A stretch of DNA of 64,000 bases. Source: Winogradskyella luteola. GTDB lineage: Bacteria; Bacteroidota; Bacteroidia; Flavobacteriales; Flavobacteriaceae. Of this stretch, positions 34,524 to 43,747 are shown in pieces. The stretch's first letter is position 1; every line of letters begins with the position of its first letter. The notes beneath the pieces are model-generated. The model was not told where the DNA came from. It worked only from the letters and a program-made list of their open reading frames with translations, and did not search any database. Location: NCBI RefSeq assembly GCF_019203985.1, contig NZ_JAGSPD010000001.1, forward strand, positions 1 through 64,000, in the 5' to 3' direction. Both the position numbers and the translations under genes were made by a program.

Positions 34524-35574
34524 TATAAATTCATTTATAAAAAAAGCAAATTACCACAGACCATTTATATTCAATAGTGTTCTGTGGTTTTTGGCTTTTG
34601 TGATATTACTGTTTATATTCTCAAAAGGCAATGCACCAATAACTGTAGATTATATTTATACTGTTGCATTTTTAGTTACTCTTGCTATACCTGTAAGTAT
34701 CAATTTCTATGTCTTAATCCCCAAATTTCTAAAGCAAGAAAAGTATGTCCTATACATTCTATATTTTGTTGTAAACCTTTTAGTCTTTGTTTTATTGAGC
34801 AATTGGCTTTTAAAACCTATATTAAATATTCTCTTTCCGGGTTATTTTTTCATATCCTATCTTTCTAAATCGAATATGTTTTCCGTTTTTGCCATATTTT
34901 TAGTGACTACAACGTTACTGAAACTAGCGGAAGATTGGTTCTATTTCAACACCAATGAAAACAAACTATTACGCCTTAAGAATCAACAGATTGAAACACA
35001 GTTATCTACCTTAAGAGCTCAAATAAATCCGCATTTTTTATTCAATTCCTTAAACGTCATCTATGCTTTGGCTTTAGAACAGAAAGAAGACACAAAAACA
35101 GCAATTGTACAACTTTCAGATATTTTAAGGTATGTTATTTACGACTCCGATACAGAAAGTGTCACCATAAAAGAAGAAATAACTTTATTGAAAAACTATA
35201 TAGCGTTTCAAAACCATCGTATCGAAACACCAAATACTACTAATTTCGAAATTGATATTGAAAATGAGCAATTCAAAATATACCCAATGCTTTTGTTGCC
35301 ACTATTAGAAAACAGTTATAAACATGGTATCATAGCCAATGAAACATTGATACCAATACAATTAAAACTAACTCAGCATGACAATAATTTTGAATTTAAA
35401 ATCTCTAATGCCAATCTGAATATTAAAAATAAGATTGAAGATAAACACTCTGGCATTGGATTGGAAAATCTCAAAAACAATTTAAATTTGATATATCCTA
35501 ATCAGCATCGTTTTGAGGTTAAAGCCTCTAAAGATATATTTCAAGTAACACTCCATATAACCAATGAAGCTTAA
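34510..35574 (+). CDS. LytS/YehU-family sensor histidine kinase
   Basis: 354 residues. Four hydrophobic helices occupy about 20-140. The His_kinase (LytS-type) motif follows: RAQINPHFLFNSLNVIYA with His175 as the phospho-acceptor. The ATPase part has PLLENSYKHG (N box) and GIGLENLKNNL (G box). Membrane sensors of this type pair with LytTR response regulators; the regulator gene overlaps its 3' end by 11 bp. The input is unknown, and there is no separate extracellular domain. Confidence 0.92.
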   Translation: MQNLNINSFIKKANYHRPFIFNSVLWFLAFVILLFIFSKGNAPITVDYIYTVAFLVTLAIPVSINFYVLIPKFLKQEKYVLYILYFVVNLLVFVLLSNWLLKPILNILFPGYFFISYLSKSNMFSVFAIFLVTTTLLKLAEDWFYFNTNENKLLRLKNQQIETQLSTLRAQINPHFLFNSLNVIYALALEQKEDTKTAIVQLSDILRYVIYDSDTESVTIKEEITLLKNYIAFQNHRIETPNTTNFEIDIENEQFKIYPMLLLPLLENSYKHGIIANETLIPIQLKLTQHDNNFEFKISNANLNIKNKIEDKHSGIGLENLKNNLNLIYPNQHRFEVKASKDIFQVTLHITNEA

Positions 35575-36256
35575 AGCTCCCATAAAATGCTTAATCATTG
35601 ATGATGAACTCTCTTCCCAAAGAGTTCTTCAGCACTTTATAAAAGAAACTGAAATTCTTCACTTAAAAGCAACTTGTAACAATACTGCCGAAGCCTTTAA
35701 ATATTTACAACTCAATGAAGGTGTTGATTTGCTGTTTTTAGATATTAATATGCCTAAACAATCTGGTTTAGATTTTTATAAAACGCTGAAAAATGCACCA
35801 CAAGTAATTTTTACAACTGCTTATCCTCAATATGCAGTGGACGGATTTGAGGTTAATGCAACAGATTATTTATTAAAACCCATAGCATATGAGCGCTTTC
35901 TTATTGCTGTCAATAAAGCTTTGAATTCCATTAGTGTTCCTCAAAACAAAGAAGAGTTTATTGTGCTAAAGGAGAATAAAGCTTTGCATAAAGTCTTTTT
36001 TAATGATATTCAATATATAGAAGCTTTTGGCGATTATGTTAAAGTGCATACCAGATCTAAAACAATTACAACGCACAGTACTTTTTCTAAACTTATGGCA
36101 AGTTTACCCAATTATTTTCTACGTACGCACAAATCCTTTAGCGTTAACCTTAATAAAATGAATCATCTCTCAGGTAATCAAATTACCATAGACAATCATG
36201 TCATTCCTATAGGTCAAACTTTTAAGCAAACTGTTTTAAAAGCCTTAAATTTGTAA
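35564..36256 (+). CDS. LytTR-type response regulator
   Basis: 230 residues. The receiver domain (1-120) has IIDDE at 11-15, the phospho-acceptor Asp60 (LFLDINMP) and Lys in TDYLLKP. The LytTR DNA-binding domain occupies about 130-230 (IQYIEAFGDYVKVHT, LRTHKSFSVNLN). It overlaps the kinase gene and should act with it. LytTR regulators bind direct repeats near their targets; I did not find an unambiguous pair upstream. Confidence 0.92.
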   Translation: MKLKAPIKCLIIDDELSSQRVLQHFIKETEILHLKATCNNTAEAFKYLQLNEGVDLLFLDINMPKQSGLDFYKTLKNAPQVIFTTAYPQYAVDGFEVNATDYLLKPIAYERFLIAVNKALNSISVPQNKEEFIVLKENKALHKVFFNDIQYIEAFGDYVKVHTRSKTITTHSTFSKLMASLPNYFLRTHKSFSVNLNKMNHLSGNQITIDNHVIPIGQTFKQTVLKALNL

Positions 36257-36259
36257 TCT

Positions 36260-36733
36260 ATGAAAATAGAATCGATAGTCACCATAAAAAAAGAACTTCA
36301 GCATTTACCAAAAGAAGACTTACTCCAACTCTGTTTAAGATTAGGGAGATTTAAAAAAGAAAACAAAGCACTTCTCACCTATTTACTCTTCGAAGCCCAC
36401 GATGAGGATGGTTATATAGCAAGTGTAAAAATGACTCTAGACGAATTATTTGAGGGCATAAACACAGACAGTTACTTCTACATGAAAAAGACGATTAGAA
36501 AAATTCTAAGACAAATAAGAATCTATAGTCGTTATTCCTTAAAAAAAACGACAGAGGTAGAACTTCTACTCTATTTCTGTGAACGTTTGAATGAACTTAA
36601 ACCCTCTATTCATAGAAACAGAACACTGAGTAACTTGTACGAACGTCAGATCTTATCTCTAAGAAAAAAGATTAGTATGCTCCATGAAGATTTACAATAC
36701 GATTATAATTTGCAATTAGAAGAACTGAAGTAG
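36260..36733 (+). CDS. Conserved hypothetical helical protein
   Basis: 157 residues, almost entirely helical and strongly charged, without membrane segments or cysteine motifs. ELQHLPKEDLLQLCLRLGR at the start may be a short helical repeat. It is 3 bp after the response regulator and probably co-transcribed. I have the impression it is widespread in Flavobacteriaceae, but its function is unknown to me. Confidence 0.65.
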   Translation: MKIESIVTIKKELQHLPKEDLLQLCLRLGRFKKENKALLTYLLFEAHDEDGYIASVKMTLDELFEGINTDSYFYMKKTIRKILRQIRIYSRYSLKKTTEVELLLYFCERLNELKPSIHRNRTLSNLYERQILSLRKKISMLHEDLQYDYNLQLEELK

Positions 36734-36746
36734 TTTTTCATTATGC

Positions 36747-36754
36747 TATATTTG
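36747..36754 (+). promoter_or_regulatory. Candidate -7 promoter box
   Basis: TATATTTG matches TAnnTTTG, 28 bp before the methyltransferase start at 36783. No clear -33 TTG. Confidence 0.4.
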
Positions 36755-36782
36755 CCCGAATTACAGCAAAAACTTTTTAATA

Positions 36783-37592
36783 ATGAACAAGGCCTCGCTT
36801 ACCAACCTATTACGCAGATTAAAACTATTCTATGTAATGGATTGGTTACGTTTTTATTATCAGAGATTTAAAAACAGGGCGGCAAATTCTGCTTTCAAAA
36901 AAAAGTATCCTGAAGTGAAGCTCCCACCAGATTACCTAATGTATGAGTCATTTCAGATCAATTATGAAAAATACTACAATGGTGGGCTTAATATGGCAGA
37001 GTGGCTTACGAATCATTTTAAGAAGCATACCGAATTAAATCATAAAAATATTCTGGATTGGGGCTGTGGACCTGGCAGAATTATAAGACACATGCCAACG
37101 GTAATTAACAATAATTGTAATTTTTTTGGCACTGATTATAATGAGAGATCCATAGATTGGTGCGCTAAAAATTTACCAAAGATCGCGTTCAATAAAAATA
37201 AGCTCAAAGCACATCTTCCCTACGATAGTAATTATATGGATGTAATCTATGGTATTTCTATTTTCACACACCTTTCTGAGCAGATGCACTATGAATGGTT
37301 TAATGAGCTACACCGTATTTTAAAACCAGATGGTATTTTATTATTGTCTATGCACGGCGATAATTTTAAGATAAAATTGTCTGAAGCAGAGATAAAAACC
37401 TATAATCAAGGGAAACTTGTGGTTAGAGGACAAGTAAAGGAAGGTCATCGCACGTTTGTCGCTTTTCATCCAAAGGCATTTTTAGAAGATCTGTTTAAGG
37501 ATATTGATATCTTAGAACACATCATTCAGACGTCTACAAATAAAAATTGGGTTCCTCAGGATATATGGATTGTCAGAAAGAAAAAAAACTGA
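36783..37592 (+). CDS. SAM-dependent methyltransferase
   Basis: 269 residues. Motif I ILDWGCGPGRIIRHM near residue 95 and the following DYNERSID form a class I SAM-binding pocket; LHRILKPDGILLLSMHG is the typical post-motif region. The N-terminus is basic (LLRRLKLFYVMDWLRFYYQRF) and could be membrane-associated. The substrate is unknown; small-molecule or glycan methylation are possible. Confidence 0.8.
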   Translation: MNKASLTNLLRRLKLFYVMDWLRFYYQRFKNRAANSAFKKKYPEVKLPPDYLMYESFQINYEKYYNGGLNMAEWLTNHFKKHTELNHKNILDWGCGPGRIIRHMPTVINNNCNFFGTDYNERSIDWCAKNLPKIAFNKNKLKAHLPYDSNYMDVIYGISIFTHLSEQMHYEWFNELHRILKPDGILLLSMHGDNFKIKLSEAEIKTYNQGKLVVRGQVKEGHRTFVAFHPKAFLEDLFKDIDILEHIIQTSTNKNWVPQDIWIVRKKKN

Positions 37593-37673
37593 CCATCCTG
37601 TAAAACTTGATATTTATCATAGTATTTGTCTGTACTAATTTAGAACTTTAAGAACATTCTAAATTATCGTGTT

Positions 37674-38243
37674 ATGAGAGTTTATTCAATTATTTCTGGT
37701 TTATTATTTCTATTACTTTTTAACTGTGCGGCAACAAGCGAAGTCGTATACGACTATAACTTAAATATTGATTTTAATCAATATGACACCTATGTACTGT
37801 GTATAGAAGATTTTACTGTTCTGCATCTAGATAACCCCGAAATTGACAATGAAAGTACGAGACAATTAATAGCCGATGCCGTAGCAACAGAAATGGAAAA
37901 TAAAGCACACCGCACAAATGTTTTTGAACCACAATTGCAAGCAGGTTTTAGAATACTTATAAATGAAGAAAAGGTACAGTTTAAAAACTGTGAGCATTCT
38001 AAAGAATTAGAATATTGGGAAAATTGCAAATTACACGAAGAAACGTATGAGCAAGAATCCTTAATTGTTTATGTAGCAGATTTTCAAACAAGTAAAGTAC
38101 TGTGGCACGCTTCAATATTATGTGATTTAAACAAATCTAAAAAGAAACTAAAGCCTTACATAGATGGGTTAGTCAAAGATTTATTTGCAACCTATCCAAA
38201 AACACAAGTCGGAAGAAATCCAGATGATAAAAAAGAGATTTAG
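37674..38243 (+). CDS. Putative lipoprotein, DUF4136-like
   Basis: 189 residues with lipobox LLFNC near residue 18. The mature part begins DFNQYDTY, typical of DUF4136-like lipoproteins, and shows GFRILINEEKV plus Tyr-rich strands. The 3' end overlaps the convergent RNA methyltransferase gene by 4 bp. Confidence 0.6.
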   Translation: MRVYSIISGLLFLLLFNCAATSEVVYDYNLNIDFNQYDTYVLCIEDFTVLHLDNPEIDNESTRQLIADAVATEMENKAHRTNVFEPQLQAGFRILINEEKVQFKNCEHSKELEYWENCKLHEETYEQESLIVYVADFQTSKVLWHASILCDLNKSKKKLKPYIDGLVKDLFATYPKTQVGRNPDDKKEI

Positions 38244-39403
38244 TCCCTTTGCTTTTTGGCTTTTTTACTCCCTTCGTACATTTCATACTTGACTAAACGT
38301 GACTCTAGTTTGGCATTAAATACTTTTATTTTTCGAGAAGGTCGCAAACCAATAAATTTCAAAGCTTCTAGATTAGATGTTATTAACCAAGCATCAGTAT
38401 TAGGATAGCCATGCTTAAGTGTGGTTCCTATATTACCGTAAAACTCTTCAACATTCAAGTTTTCCAAACGTTCTCCATAAGGTGGATTAAAAACCATGTG
38501 TAGCTTATCTTCTCCAGCCTTTTGGGTCTTAAAGAAATCTTCATGTTGAATATGGATAAACTCATCTAAATGTGCATTCTTTATATTCTCTTTAGCTTTT
38601 TTTATGGCAGATGGCGACTTGTCATAACCAATAATTTTATGATGAAAATCTCTGGTTTTCTTCAATAAGGATTCTTCAATTTTTTCAAATAAATCCACGT
38701 CCCAATCTTCCCAACGCTCAAAAGCAAATTCCTTTCGCATTAAATTTGGAGGAATATTACACGCAATCATGGCTGCTTCTGCCAATACAGTTCCACTACC
38801 ACACATAGGATCCATAAAATCGGTTTGCCCATCCCAACCGCTTATCATAATTAATCCAGCTGCAAGTACTTCATTTATCGGAGCAATATTGGTTGCCGTT
38901 TTATAGCCTCTTCTATGTAAAGATTCTCCAGAAGTATCTAAAGAAATCGTGCAACGTTGTCTATCTATGTGTACATTGATTTTTAAATCCGGAAAACGTA
39001 AATCCACATTGGGTCTAGTACCGCCATTTTCTCGAAATCGATCTACAATGGCATCCTTGGTCTTTAATGCTGTGTATTGCGAATGTGTAAACACACTATG
39101 GTGAACCGTGGCATCTACGGCCAAAGAACCTGTGGGTTTTAAATAATACTCCCACTTTATATTCTTAACACTTCTATATAAATCCTCTTCTCGTGCTACT
39201 CTAAAGGACTTAATGGGTTTAAGAATTTTTATAGCCGTTCTCAGTCCTATATTAACCTTGTACATAAAACCTTTGTCACCAACAAAACTTACATTGCGTA
39301 CGCCTTTCTCAACGTCCATTGCACCAAGTTGCGTCAATTCTTTTGCTAAAATATCCTCAAAGCCAAATAGGGTTTTGGCTACCATCTTGAAATTTTCGTT
39401 CAT
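38240..39403 (-). CDS. THUMP-domain class I RNA methyltransferase (RlmL-N-like)
   Basis: 387 residues. Residues about 1-60 form the ferredoxin-like start (FKMVAKTLFGFEDILAKEL) and about 60-160 the THUMP domain. The methyltransferase part has MDPMCGSGTVLAEAAMIACN and the catalytic NPPYGERL motif, which marks N2-guanine methyltransferases such as RlmL/YcbY (m2G2445 of 23S rRNA) or Trm14-like enzymes. It lacks the second RlmK domain. Its promoter lies in the shared divergent region 39404-39458. Confidence 0.9.
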   Translation of the reverse strand: MNENFKMVAKTLFGFEDILAKELTQLGAMDVEKGVRNVSFVGDKGFMYKVNIGLRTAIKILKPIKSFRVAREEDLYRSVKNIKWEYYLKPTGSLAVDATVHHSVFTHSQYTALKTKDAIVDRFRENGGTRPNVDLRFPDLKINVHIDRQRCTISLDTSGESLHRRGYKTATNIAPINEVLAAGLIMISGWDGQTDFMDPMCGSGTVLAEAAMIACNIPPNLMRKEFAFERWEDWDVDLFEKIEESLLKKTRDFHHKIIGYDKSPSAIKKAKENIKNAHLDEFIHIQHEDFFKTQKAGEDKLHMVFNPPYGERLENLNVEEFYGNIGTTLKHGYPNTDAWLITSNLEALKFIGLRPSRKIKVFNAKLESRLVKYEMYEGSKKAKKQRD

Positions 39404-39423
39404 GTACTTCGTAAAATAGAATG

Positions 39424-39442
39424 CAAATTTACACTATTTTTG
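39424..39442. promoter_or_regulatory. Back-to-back -7 promoter boxes
   Basis: In the 55-bp gap between divergent genes, CAAATTTA (39424-39431) reads TAAATTTG on the minus strand (toward the RNA methyltransferase) and TATTTTTG (39435-39442) faces plus (toward the gene at 39459). Both match TAnnTTTG. They are 3 bp apart, so the two promoters must interfere with each other. Confidence 0.5.
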
Positions 39443-39458
39443 TACGACAGTTAATATT

Positions 39459-40190
39459 ATGACTAAATCAACAAAACAATGGTACGCTTCATGGTTTAAC
39501 ACGCCATATTACCATATCTTATACAAAGACAGGGATTATTCTGAAGCGCAAGGCTTTATGGACAATCTTACCAATTACCTTAACATTCCTGAAGGTGGTA
39601 AAATACTAGATTTGGCATGTGGCAAGGGAAGGCACTCAATCTATCTTAATACGCTTGGTTTTAATGTTACTGGAGTGGATTTATCCGAACAAAGTATAAA
39701 ACATGCCCGTCAATACGAAAATGATACACTTAAGTTTAATGTGCACGATATGACCAAACCCTATCCTGATACTTTTGATGCTGTATTTAACCTCTTTACG
39801 AGTTTTGGGTATTTTGAAGATGAAAATTGTAATCTCGAAACTATAAAATCTATCAAAACCGAATTAAATAAATTTGGTTTTGGTGTTATCGATTTTATGA
39901 ACACAAACTATGTTATTGAAAATTTAGTAGAAGAAAATATAAAAACGGTTGAAGGCATAAGTTTTCATCAAAAAAGAAGCCTCAAAGATGGTTATATTAC
40001 TAAGGATATTACTTTTGAAGCGGATGATGAACAGTATCAATTTCAAGAACGTGTTAGAGCATTTACTTTAGAAGATTTTGAAGTCTTGTTTAAAAAAGCT
40101 GGAGTCCATTTATTAGATGTCTTTGGTGACTACAAATTACGAAAATACCATCACAAAACATCTGAACGCTTGATTATGATTTTTAAATAG
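39459..40190 (+). CDS. SAM-dependent methyltransferase
   Basis: 243 residues. Motif I ILDLACGKGRHSIYL at about 46-60 followed by VTGVDLSEQSIKHA, typical for class I methyltransferases of small-molecule type. Residues 1-30 (KQWYASWFNTPYYHILY) are conserved in a group of Bacteroidota proteins often found in this setting. The substrate is unknown. Divergent to the RNA methyltransferase. Confidence 0.8.
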   Translation: MTKSTKQWYASWFNTPYYHILYKDRDYSEAQGFMDNLTNYLNIPEGGKILDLACGKGRHSIYLNTLGFNVTGVDLSEQSIKHARQYENDTLKFNVHDMTKPYPDTFDAVFNLFTSFGYFEDENCNLETIKSIKTELNKFGFGVIDFMNTNYVIENLVEENIKTVEGISFHQKRSLKDGYITKDITFEADDEQYQFQERVRAFTLEDFEVLFKKAGVHLLDVFGDYKLRKYHHKTSERLIMIFK

Positions 40191-40196
40191 GTATGC

Positions 40197-40871
40197 ATGA
40201 ATAAATATCTATTCCCTATATATGCAATAATCATTGGGGTTATTATTGCCCTGATAACCAAAAAGCAAAAGGCAATTGGAACAAAGCTTTTATTGTCGTT
40301 TAGTGGTGCATTTTTACTGGCATTAACACTATTTGATTTATTGCCTGAAGTTTACCAACACCTTGAAGCCAAGCAAACTGGGCTTTTTATAATGTGTGGA
40401 ATTCTGCTACAGATTATTTTAGAGTTTTTTTCAAAAGGAGCAGAACATGGTCATGTACATATTCACAAGGAAGATAATAAATTCCCTTGGTTATTATTTA
40501 CAAGCCTCTGTATTCATAGTTTTTTAGAAGGCTTTCCAATTCATCAACATAACGATATGGTGTATGGTGTTTTTATTCATAAAATTCCTATTGCTGTATT
40601 GCTTACGATATTTTTATTACAATCTAACTATAGTAAAATTCAAGTTGTTGGGTTTATAGTGATTTTCGCCGTTATGACACCTTTAGGCACCTACATTTCC
40701 AACAATACAACTATAGCAACCGAGTACGTAGACATTATAAATGCTATAGTGATAGGTATATTTTTGCATATCTCTACCACCATTTTATTTGAAACCGGTG
40801 AAGGGCATAAGTTTAATTTATCTAAGCTTGTTGCTATTTGTTTGGGAATTCTGATTGCTTACTTTATCTAA
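40197..40871 (+). CDS. ZIP-family divalent metal transporter
   Basis: 224 residues with seven to eight hydrophobic segments, a His-rich cytosolic loop (EHGHVHIHKE), and the ZIP motif HSFLEGF in the fourth or fifth helix that forms the binuclear metal site. ZIP proteins take up zinc or iron down the gradient. It starts 6 bp after the preceding methyltransferase stop. No Zur or Fur box is clear nearby. Confidence 0.88.
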   Translation: MNKYLFPIYAIIIGVIIALITKKQKAIGTKLLLSFSGAFLLALTLFDLLPEVYQHLEAKQTGLFIMCGILLQIILEFFSKGAEHGHVHIHKEDNKFPWLLFTSLCIHSFLEGFPIHQHNDMVYGVFIHKIPIAVLLTIFLLQSNYSKIQVVGFIVIFAVMTPLGTYISNNTTIATEYVDIINAIVIGIFLHISTTILFETGEGHKFNLSKLVAICLGILIAYFI

Positions 40872-40873
40872 AA

Positions 40874-41302
40874 ATGTTCTCTAAAGAAGAAAGCCGAAAA
40901 TTACGCCAAGAATTCTGGACCAGTTTTGGAAAGTCTTTTCCAAGAAAGTGGCTACTATATAATACCAAAATCAAAGGACTCTCCTTTAAATTTCACTTTG
41001 ATACCAAGTCGGCATTAATTGCCTTAGACCTAGAAGATGATTTAGAAAATCGTATTAACTGCTGGGAAAAATTAATCGCTCTAAAAGGCATTTTGCTTAG
41101 CGAATATGTACCCAATGCTATTTACGAAGAGACATATTATTTAGAGAATAGCAAAGAAATCTCTCGCATCTATTTGCCTTTAGAACAAAAAGTGTCTATC
41201 CATAATAAAAATACCTGGCGAGATGTTATGGAATTCTTTAATACAAATATGATTTTGCTTGAGGCATTTTTTGAGGAATATAAGGACATAATAAAAATTT
41301 AG
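40874..41302 (+). CDS. DUF4268-domain protein
   Basis: 142 residues from ATG 40874 (MFSKEESRKLRQEFWTSFG); an earlier in-frame start at 40838 would overlap the ZIP gene by 34 bp and add unlikely residues. Charged and helical, with the family pattern FWTSFGKSFPRKWLLYNT. Function unknown; DUF4268 also occurs fused to nuclease-like proteins. Part of a five-gene same-strand run from 39459 to 42286. Confidence 0.75.
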   Translation: MFSKEESRKLRQEFWTSFGKSFPRKWLLYNTKIKGLSFKFHFDTKSALIALDLEDDLENRINCWEKLIALKGILLSEYVPNAIYEETYYLENSKEISRIYLPLEQKVSIHNKNTWRDVMEFFNTNMILLEAFFEEYKDIIKI

Positions 41303-41307
41303 TTTTG

Positions 41308-41811
41308 ATGAATTCCATAGAACATATAATAACTAAACTCCACCTTAAACCACATCCCGAAGGTGGCTATTTTAAAGAAACCTATAGAAGTACTGGAATT
41401 ATAAATGCAGATAGCTTAGAAGCCAGCTATAATGGAGAACGCAATTATTCAACTTGTATCTACTTTTTATTGACATCTGATAATTTTTCTGCATTACATA
41501 GAATAAAGCAAGATGAAATTTGGCATTTTTATGATGGCTCACCTATACGATTACATATGATAACAGAAGCAGGAAAATATACAGAACATATAATTGGAAA
41601 AGATCTCAGTAAAGGAGAACTTCCTCAATTTGTGGCACCAGGTGGTTGTTGGTTTGCCGCTGAAGTTGTAGAAGGTGATACTTTTTCTTTAACTGGTTGT
41701 ACTGTATCTCCTGGATTCAGTTTTGAGGATTTTGAGCTCAAGTCTAAAAAAGAACTCACCGATTTATTTCCGCATTTAAAAAGCATTATTGCTAAACTAA
41801 CGCATGACTAA
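41308..41811 (+). CDS. Cupin-fold protein, DUF985 family
   Basis: 167 residues from ATG 41308 (a TTG one codon upstream is less likely). The cupin pattern is EGGYFKETYRS, then DEIWHFYDGSP and a Trp/Pro/Gly-rich second half (APGGCWFAAEV), as in the DUF985 subgroup. The histidines may hold a metal. Biochemical role unknown; possibly sugar-nucleotide or small-molecule binding. Confidence 0.8.
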   Translation: MNSIEHIITKLHLKPHPEGGYFKETYRSTGIINADSLEASYNGERNYSTCIYFLLTSDNFSALHRIKQDEIWHFYDGSPIRLHMITEAGKYTEHIIGKDLSKGELPQFVAPGGCWFAAEVVEGDTFSLTGCTVSPGFSFEDFELKSKKELTDLFPHLKSIIAKLTHD

Positions 41812-41818
41812 ATGACAA

Positions 41819-42286
41819 ATGAAAACGACGCAACTTATAGCCACAAGCTTACATCAAGTCTATTTTGGAGGTAATTGGACCGCTTCAAACTTTAGAGACA
41901 ACTTAAAAGGTGTAACTTTAGAAATTGCCACCAAAGAAGTCAAAGGATTAAATACAATTTTGGCATTATCATTTCATATTCATTATTATGTAAAAGGTAC
42001 TATGGATGTATTAAATGGAGGCGAATTAACCATTAGAGATAAGTTCAGCTTCGATTACCCTAAGCTTCAAACCGAAGCTGAATGGCAAGAATTTCAAAAT
42101 ACGATGTGGAAAGAATGCAAAGAATTTATCTCACTTATCGAAAAGCTAGATGATAATGCTCTCGATACTTTTTTAGCCGAACAAAAATATGGTACATATT
42201 ATAGAAATCTGGCCGGAATCATTGAACATACCCATTATCATCTTGGACAAATTGCCATCATAAAAAAATTTTTGACTACAGCTTAG
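41819..42286 (+). CDS. DinB-superfamily protein
   Basis: 155 residues, a four-helix bundle pattern with the typical metal-binding histidines: one in FHIHYYVKG near residue 52, two in the C-terminal IIEHTHYHLGQIAIIKK. DinB/YfiT relatives include thiol-dependent enzymes (mycothiol or bacillithiol transferases), but many are uncharacterised. It overlaps the convergent hemolysin-III gene by 4 bp. Confidence 0.75.
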   Translation: MKTTQLIATSLHQVYFGGNWTASNFRDNLKGVTLEIATKEVKGLNTILALSFHIHYYVKGTMDVLNGGELTIRDKFSFDYPKLQTEAEWQEFQNTMWKECKEFISLIEKLDDNALDTFLAEQKYGTYYRNLAGIIEHTHYHLGQIAIIKKFLTTA

Positions 42287-42909
42287 ATTACATACCAGAA
42301 TATCATAAAGAAATGGCAAATAGCACCAGCTAAAACAAACAGATGCCAAATCACATGGTTAAAAGGTATTCTTTCAATAGCATAAAACACAATTCCGACG
42401 GTGTAAAACAACCCTCCTGCAAATAACCAAAAAACGCCGTCTGTACCTAAGGCTTCAGCAGTATTGGAGTAATCAAACACAATTAGCCAACCCATTATCA
42501 AATAGAGCATTGTAGAAAAGAGCTCGAATTTGCCAGTAAAAAAAAGTTTTAAAATCACACCAAAAGCTGCAATTCCCCAAACCGTCCAAAACAAATGCCA
42601 GCCTAAACTATCTCTGAGTAAAATCAATAATACCGGCGTATATGTTCCTGCAATGAGTAGATAAATGCTCACATGGTCAATAATTCTAAAATAGTGCTTG
42701 CGTTTCTGTCCTTTTACAGCATGATACAATGTTGAAGCTAAAAACAGAGTGATGATCGAAATTCCATAAACTATAACACTCAACAAACTCCACGGTTTAG
42801 TTACGTCAGCAAATACAATAAGTAAAACCAAAGCCGCAATACCTAAAGCAGCACCAATGCCATGCGACCAAGCATTAAGTTGCTCTTCAAATTGAGTTTG
42901 TGCACGCAT
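42283..42909 (-). CDS. Hemolysin III/YqfA-family (PAQR) membrane protein
   Basis: 208 residues with seven membrane helices. The signature includes ELNAWSHGIGAALG at the N-terminus, a second His-Ser/Asp cluster (LYHAVKGQ, HVSIYLLIAGTYTPV) and the C-terminal HVIWHLFVLAGAICHFF, which together hold the zinc of PAQR proteins. Bacterial members are often called hemolysin III but the function is unclear, perhaps lipid or envelope homeostasis. It starts directly after the stop of the DUF4294 gene. Confidence 0.9.
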   Translation of the reverse strand: MRAQTQFEEQLNAWSHGIGAALGIAALVLLIVFADVTKPWSLLSVIVYGISIITLFLASTLYHAVKGQKRKHYFRIIDHVSIYLLIAGTYTPVLLILLRDSLGWHLFWTVWGIAAFGVILKLFFTGKFELFSTMLYLIMGWLIVFDYSNTAEALGTDGVFWLFAGGLFYTVGIVFYAIERIPFNHVIWHLFVLAGAICHFFMIFWYVI

Positions 42910-43623
42910 CTACTGTTTAGAATTAATGTGAGGCTTAATTTTGGAACTAGTTTTTGGCTTTGGCCTAGACCATTTATTTACACATGCATAGAAATCAATT
43001 TTAAATGCTGCGCTTTGCCGTACCAACTGCTCATTCTGAAAAGCGCGTTGTAAAATATCCTCTATCAAATAATCTTCTTCTTCTTCTATTGGACTATACT
43101 CTCTTTTTAAGGAAATATCAAATAAATTTGCAGTACTATTAAACCAAAAGGCGCGCCAACCACTCCGTAGTTCCTTAATAAGTTCAAAAGTTGTCTTACC
43201 GGTTTGCCTATGAATAAGTTTAACTAAAATCTGCCCTTCGGTTTTTGTCAATTTTTTTAATTCCGCAGAAAACTCATCTTCAATATATTTCTGAATCACT
43301 TTGGCATATTTCTTCTTTTCGCGTCTGCGCTTTAGTTTATCTAAGCGTTCTTGTAAAGCTTCTAAGCGTTCTGCAGCAAGCTTTGCATAAGGATAGACCT
43401 TTAAGGTCTTACGTCTTAAAACGATATATCTAATTCTTGCTTTCCTATCTTCAAAACTTAAATTGGGCAACATTAAAACCTCATCGAGCTCAATTTCAGT
43501 AACAGGTATAGAATCACCTTCAATGATCATATAGTGTACCTGGGTAGAATCTTGCTCCACAGGATCTTCTTGGGCAAAAACCAAAGTAGAAAACAACAAC
43601 AATATGTATGTAATATGTCTCAT
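42910..43623 (-). CDS. DUF4294-domain exported protein
   Basis: 237 residues from Met at 43623 (MRHITYILLLFSTLVFAQED), which gives a signal peptide; the in-frame ATG 18 bp upstream would bury it. The mature part has the DUF4294 region (FEDRKARIRYIVLRRKTLKVYPYAKLAAERL) and a charged helical segment. Common in Bacteroidota, function unknown. It is likely the first gene of a two-gene unit with the hemolysin-III gene. Confidence 0.8.
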   Translation of the reverse strand: MRHITYILLLFSTLVFAQEDPVEQDSTQVHYMIIEGDSIPVTEIELDEVLMLPNLSFEDRKARIRYIVLRRKTLKVYPYAKLAAERLEALQERLDKLKRRREKKKYAKVIQKYIEDEFSAELKKLTKTEGQILVKLIHRQTGKTTFELIKELRSGWRAFWFNSTANLFDISLKREYSPIEEEEDYLIEDILQRAFQNEQLVRQSAAFKIDFYACVNKWSRPKPKTSSKIKPHINSKQ

Positions 43624-43747
43624 GGGTAATGTCACTTCCAAAATCGTTCCAAAGAACGATTCATCACATTTTCAAAATTAAGAATTAATACAACCACTAA
43701 CCCTAAATTCGTATTAATATTATTATTTTTAAGGAAAATTTTTATAA